This document shows positions 53,165 to 56,932 of a stretch of DNA of 56,932 nucleotides, piece by piece. Both the position numbers and the translations under genes were made by a program. Under the pieces are notes generated by a model. The model did not search any database. It saw only the letters and a program-made list of their open reading frames with translations, and was not told the DNA's origin. Location: positions 1 to 56,932 of the forward strand of contig JABYQR010000296.1 of the NCBI GenBank assembly GCA_022592445.1. Direction: 5' to 3'. Source of the stretch: Cytidiella melzeri. Taxonomy: Eukaryota > Basidiomycota > Agaricomycetes > Polyporales > Irpicaceae. Positions within the stretch are counted from its first letter, which is position 1, and every line of letters starts with the position of its first letter.

Positions 53165-53886
53165 TGTTGCGGTACTTTTAGCGCCCATGTAGCGGCATTT
53201 CTACCCTTGGTGTTGCGGTTACCGCACTACCGCATAGCTTACCACAGGGTGGAAGGTGGGGAGCGGCAAAAAGTGCGGCACTGCGGCAATGTTGCGGTAA
53301 GGTGGTTGCGGTAGCGGTAAATTCTCTTTGCCCTTGCCACCATTGGTGACTACCTTCATCAATGTATGGCATCTTTTTCCACAACCAAAGTTATCAATCA
53401 TAGTACAGTCACTTTGTCCTAGATCAAGTTGCCTATCAAACATATCACCAATGGCAAATGCCCCCAATACAGTCAATATTCATGACCATCTGGCTTGGCA
53501 AGGTCCTTACCAGGAATAGAGCTGTTTACTGAGGTTCTTTTTGGTAACAAAGGTACAGGTGCAATCGACTATTTCATGCTATATGATTTGATCAATTTGC
53601 TATCAATAACATAATCCCTTGTAACCCTGCTCCTGCAGTTTACCAAATTGTATCTAGATTGTTTAACATAGTTCAACACCATTAAGAAGAAGACACATGT
53701 CAAACAATCTTTATCGCCATGGTCTCATCCACAAACTTGATTTCATTCTGTACTCACACCCATCATTGCACTCCAAACAACACAGCACAGCCCCTCTTCT
53801 TTCATGAATAATTGTGTGCTCCAGTGAAGACAAATCACCATCTTACTATACATCAATCATTGAAGATGCTATTCCCAACAAAATAC

Positions 53887-54127
53887 CTTTAAGTCATATC
53901 TAGGAAGCAGAACTTGGAGGATTAATACCAGAACCTGCTGCAGCAGAAGCCGCAGCAGCAGTTGCTGGATCTGTAGGTAGTAAGTTTGTGTTACCGCTAC
54001 CTCCACCTGAACCAGCTGAGGATACGCTAGATCTAAAGTTAGTTAAAACTGATGGATCTTGATATAGAACATAACCACCGTAGAATATACCTATGGTTAT
54101 TATTGCTAGACCGGTGTACCATAGCCA
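53887..54127 (-). other. Mitochondrial-looking insert with an open frame
   Basis: Other module F copies run straight from CCCAACAGAAT to TACTTGTTCAGGCTGC; here about 240 foreign bases intervene. On the minus strand they read an unbroken frame with one membrane helix (TGLAIITIGIFYGGYVLY), then a Gly/Ser and Ala-rich tail ending INPPSSAS and TAG at 53902-53900. Third codon positions are mostly A or T and Leu is mainly TTA or CTA, unlike all nuclear genes in the window. It has no ATG. It fits a nuclear copy of mitochondrial or mitochondrial-plasmid DNA. The gene is not identified. Confidence 0.45.
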
Positions 54128-54245
54128 ATTTACTTGTTCAGGCTGCTACCAGCACCAAGTTTACTTACAGATCTGGCTCAAAAAGTAATATTTCATTCAA
54201 GTTTCAGCCAATTGTCCTCGCCGCTTGCCGGCCTTGCTAACGCTA

Positions 54246-54939
54246 GTCCAAATAAAGGCCTTAGCATGCCCAGAAGTAAGAATGTATCCACCCAATCATG
54301 AGGGTGCTTACAAATGTTTGCCCTCAGGAATTGAGAATAGACCCTGAAAACACGGAAACTCAGATTTATGCTCTCCTTGCCCACTTTCCTTCTAAAGCTC
54401 AAATTTCCAAGCCAAAACTTGGATTTTTAGTGCTGCCGAGGCAGGCCAATTCTTGTTGTTGGGCACTGTATCAGATAGCAACACATCCAAAGATAAAACA
54501 CGCAAGCTTCAGTACAGTAGTGACACCACTTTGGAAAAACAAAGTACAGTCTCAGCATTTTAACACTGAGACATCGAGGGTCCTACCTGTTTGAGCTGTC
54601 AAATCAACAACAGGCAGTGACTGACACCAGTCAATGTGGCATCCAAGGGGCTAAATCACACCTCAACAGGGAGAAAGTTGTTCTGAAATGCCCACATGGC
54701 AGCATTCAAATTACCTGATATGGTAAGGACATCAATCAGGATCTCAAACACCTCCAGCTGTGTGCTGAAGATTGGTCTGCATTGTAAGTCACGGAGAGAT
54801 TTCTCTTGCTAACAAGAATAACGCTCTTGTACTTGCCAGCACAAGAGAAATATGATGCACATCCTGGGGCACTCAAATGCACTGTAGAGATGTACACCAA
54901 TTAACAAATTTCGGACAGCAATCCACAAATATTACAACT
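54246..54939 (+). other. Unassigned stretch with a 98-codon open frame
   Basis: The frame 54298-54594 starts MRVLTNVCPQELRIDPENTE and is hydrophilic with some protein-like pattern, but I recognise no domain and see no clear splice sites. It lies outside the recurring modules, so it is single-copy in this window. It could be an exon fragment of a host gene. Confidence 0.2.
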
Positions 54940-55199
54940 TTTGAAGAATGAAGAAGAATCATTTCAGTGTGCACCAGCACATTGATGCCCTTTCAGATGT
55001 GACCCTCTTGTCCCAAAACACTCTCAACCCGTACATTTTTAAAAAAAACAATTTTAGTTACATCAGCAGTGAGCAATGCATCTGATTGTCCTTTAATGTT
55101 TTACAACCATTAGTTGCTCTCCAAGCAGGAGTCACAATCAGAATACAGCCTGTGGCAATTTCAATGGGGATGAGGCGGTTCAGACATCAACAGGACACA
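54940..55199 (+). repeat. Module E fragment (inverse) and one satellite monomer
   Basis: 54940-55020 repeats the TTTTGAAGAATGAAGAAGAA start of module E in inverse orientation. 55060-55200 is one 143-bp monomer. Confidence 0.55.
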
Positions 55200-55990
55200 T
55201 GTAACATGTTCTGGGAGCTGATTTAATGAGACACCCTCAAGCCCTTCATTCTTGAAGCAAGTAATTTTCTGGCATCAGCAGTGAACACTGCACAAGATTA
55301 ATAATAAGATATATGAATCCCCTTGCTACCATTGGTGACTATCTTTATAAATGTATGGCTCCTTTTCCCACAACCAAGCTTATCAATCGTGGTGGAGTCA
55401 CTTCATCCCAGATCAAGTTGCTCATTAAAGGTGTTACCAATAGAAAATGCCCTTACTACAGTCAATATTTATGGCCAAATTACTTGGCAAGCTTCTTACC
55501 AGGAACAAAGCTGTGTACTGAGGTTCTTTTCTGTATCAAAGTCACTGGCTCAAGTAACTATTCCAGGCTATATGACTTATTCAATTTGCCATCAGTAAAA
55601 TAATCACTTGTAACCCTGTTCCTGCAGTCTACATGAATTGTATCTAGATAAGTTAATGTAGTTCTACACCATTACAAAGAAGGCATGCATCAAACAACCT
55701 TTATCTCTATGCTCTCCACAAATTTGTTCTAATCCTGTACTTACACTCATTGTTGCACTTTAAACAATACAGCACAGTCCACCTGCTTTCCTGAATGATT
55801 GTGTGCTCCAGTGAGGACAAACCACCAACTCACTACTTACTATACATTACCCATCAAAGAAGCCATTCACAACAGAATCACTTAGTCAAGCTGCTACCAG
55901 CAGCATGGTCACTAGCAATCCTGGCTCAGAAAGTGATATTCATTTAATCCTATGGAGTTGTACTTGCCACTTGGCAGCCTTGCTAACACT
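55200..55990 (+). repeat. Module F, plus copy 3
   Basis: Matches 49700-50510 without the transposon or the foreign insert. It is slightly more diverged (CTTGCCACTTGGCAGCCTTG at the end). Confidence 0.65.
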
Positions 55991-56479
55991 ATTATTTGCT
56001 TTCTGAGCACTTTCTGAGCAAGAACCAGCGTGTTGGGAGCTAATTCTGACAAGACATTTCCAACTCCTATATCTTGGAAGCACATAGTTTTGTTTGGTTG
56101 CATCAGCAGTGAGCACCGCAGCTGATTGTTCAGCCAAGTCCCACAAATGCTAGTTGCTGTCTGAGCACAAGTTACCATTAGAACACAGTATGTGACAGTT
56201 CCACTGAGAATGAGGCAGTTCAGACATCAACAGGACACATGTAACCTTTTATGGAAGTTATTCTTAACAAGACATTTCCAACTTTTATATCTTGGGAGTG
56301 TGAACTTTCTTTTCTGCATCAGCAGCAGGCACTGCAACTCATTGATCCACACAGTTCCACAAACATTACTCGCTGTCTGAGCACAATTACCACCAGGACA
56401 CAGTTTGTGGCAGTTCCAATGAGGATGAGGCAGTTCAGACATCAACAGGACACATTTGACATGCTTTCGAGTTGATTAT
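55991..56479 (+). repeat. Satellite-like tandem pair, longer period
   Basis: Two related units (56020-56240 and 56240-56460) share TTCTTAACAAGACATTTCCA or a variant, ATATCTTGG and GGCAGTTCAGACATCAACAG at a spacing of about 222 bases. They contain the 143-bp monomer plus an extra segment. Confidence 0.6.
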
Positions 56480-56932
56480 TACCAGTGTTGGCAGGGCTGG
56501 AAAGCAGCAAGTACAGTTCCTTAAGGTTGGATGAAATAGGTAACACCACTACTGGTAGCAGCTTGACTAAGTGATTTTGTTTAGAATAGCTGTCCTGATG
56601 TGTGATGATGTTACTGATATCAGCCTAAATAAGTCATACAGCTAGGATAGTCACTTGGACAAGTGACTTTGTCATCCAGAAAAAATTCTACCAACTTTGT
56701 TCCTGGAGAAGCCTTGACAAGTGATGTGGTCATAATGAATGGCTTTAGTCAGTGCACTTCGTTTTGACGACGTGCATGATAAGCAATCTGATCTAGGGCA
56801 CAGTAACTGTTATACAATGTATAGGTTAAGCAAAGCAAGCATAACTTAACAAAAGGTAGTCAGCAACAGTAGCAACAGGCCTTTATTTATCTTGTCATTG
56901 ATCTTGTGCTGTTTCAGCTCCTGATGATAAAA
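56480..56932 (-). repeat. Module F, inverse and partial, running off the window
   Basis: The minus-strand layout of module F (GCAAGTACAGTTCCTTAAGG, then TGTTCCTGGAGAAGCCTTGA) is followed by sequence less similar to the other copies. Confidence 0.5.

Larger units (their letters stand above)
51799..53333. mobile_element. DNA transposon with inverted ends and a 9-bp target duplication
   Basis: The empty site in other module F copies reads CCTTGCCACCATTGG. Here TTGCCACCA occurs on both sides (51790-51798 and 53334-53342). The inner ends are inverted repeats: GGGCACGTAGGATTTGCCGC and, on the other strand, GGGCAAAGAGAATTTACCGC, continuing with TACCGCAACCAC and ATTGCCGCA. A 9-bp duplication and GGG ends suit Mutator-like elements; an 8-bp reading with AGGGC ends would suit hAT. 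No transposase is present, so it is non-autonomous. Confidence 0.7.
51681..54245 (+). repeat. Module F, plus copy 2, split by a DNA transposon and a foreign insert
   Basis: The module begins at 51681, is interrupted at 51799-53333, continues to about 53886, carries a 240-bp insert to 54127, and ends with TTGCCGGCCTTGCTAACGCT at about 54244. The uninterrupted copies show what the empty sites looked like. Confidence 0.7.

Noticed and set aside
54052..54240. Plus-strand 62-codon frame in the mitochondrial-like insert
   Set aside because: It runs across the insert boundary into module F; the minus-strand frame confined to the insert is more convincing.

Overview
The window reads as a repeat-rich, gene-poor stretch of a filamentous basidiomycete nuclear genome, most likely an agaricomycete. 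The pointers are very short spliceosomal introns (about 49-79 bp), a seven-exon receptor-like membrane protein of a type common in agaricomycetes, chromodomain Ty3/gypsy and Ty1/copia retroelements, and small secreted proteins with dibasic sites. No bacterial or viral features were seen.

Layout. 1-1161: tail of a chromodomain gypsy element and its 3' LTR (family A). 1403-2083: broken coiled-coil gene. 2239-3474: two LTRs, one a clean solo LTR with target duplication GCATC. 4267-4740, 10967-11458 and 47231-47701: three related small secreted protein genes (called SSP1-3 here), each with a signal peptide, a short pro-region and an intron in the 5' UTR. 6475-7330: minisatellite. 7435-10440: LTR fragments, degenerate about 75-bp repeats and a 143-bp satellite. 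13095-18056: the only island of ordinary host genes: a CNH-domain protein like VPS3/TGFBRAP1 (minus, damaged), an 83-residue secreted protein (minus, three exons), an unassigned minus-strand gene candidate, and a membrane protein (plus, seven exons). 18381-18960: remnant of a cysteine-peptidase-like gene.

19369-42292 is one gypsy retrotransposon (family C) stretched to 23 kb by nested insertions. A 3'-truncated second copy of the same family lies in its gag in opposite orientation (21184-27082). A 9.35-kb unit of unknown class (TE-X, 32306-41660) sits in its 3' LTR with target duplication CATTAG. TE-X contains a foldback with two 800-bp inverted arms, and the foldback loop contains a complete copia element (33597-38760, 170-bp LTRs, duplication CATCT) that has decayed.

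42296-56932 is a mosaic of recurring non-coding modules (143-bp satellite arrays and blocks named here E, F and G), with SSP3 embedded, one DNA transposon with a 9-bp target duplication, an LTR of family D, and a 240-bp mitochondrial-looking insert. The same modules flank SSP2 and partly SSP1, so secreted-protein genes and repeats appear to have spread together.

Most notable observations: (1) the secreted-protein family with shared 5' structure and upstream module; (2) a gypsy gag start codon that exists only after splicing of a 69-bp intron, preserved in two copies; (3) TE-X with its foldback and orphan Cys-rich ORF; (4) the satellite and module architecture. All calls come from reading the sequence; no database search was possible.
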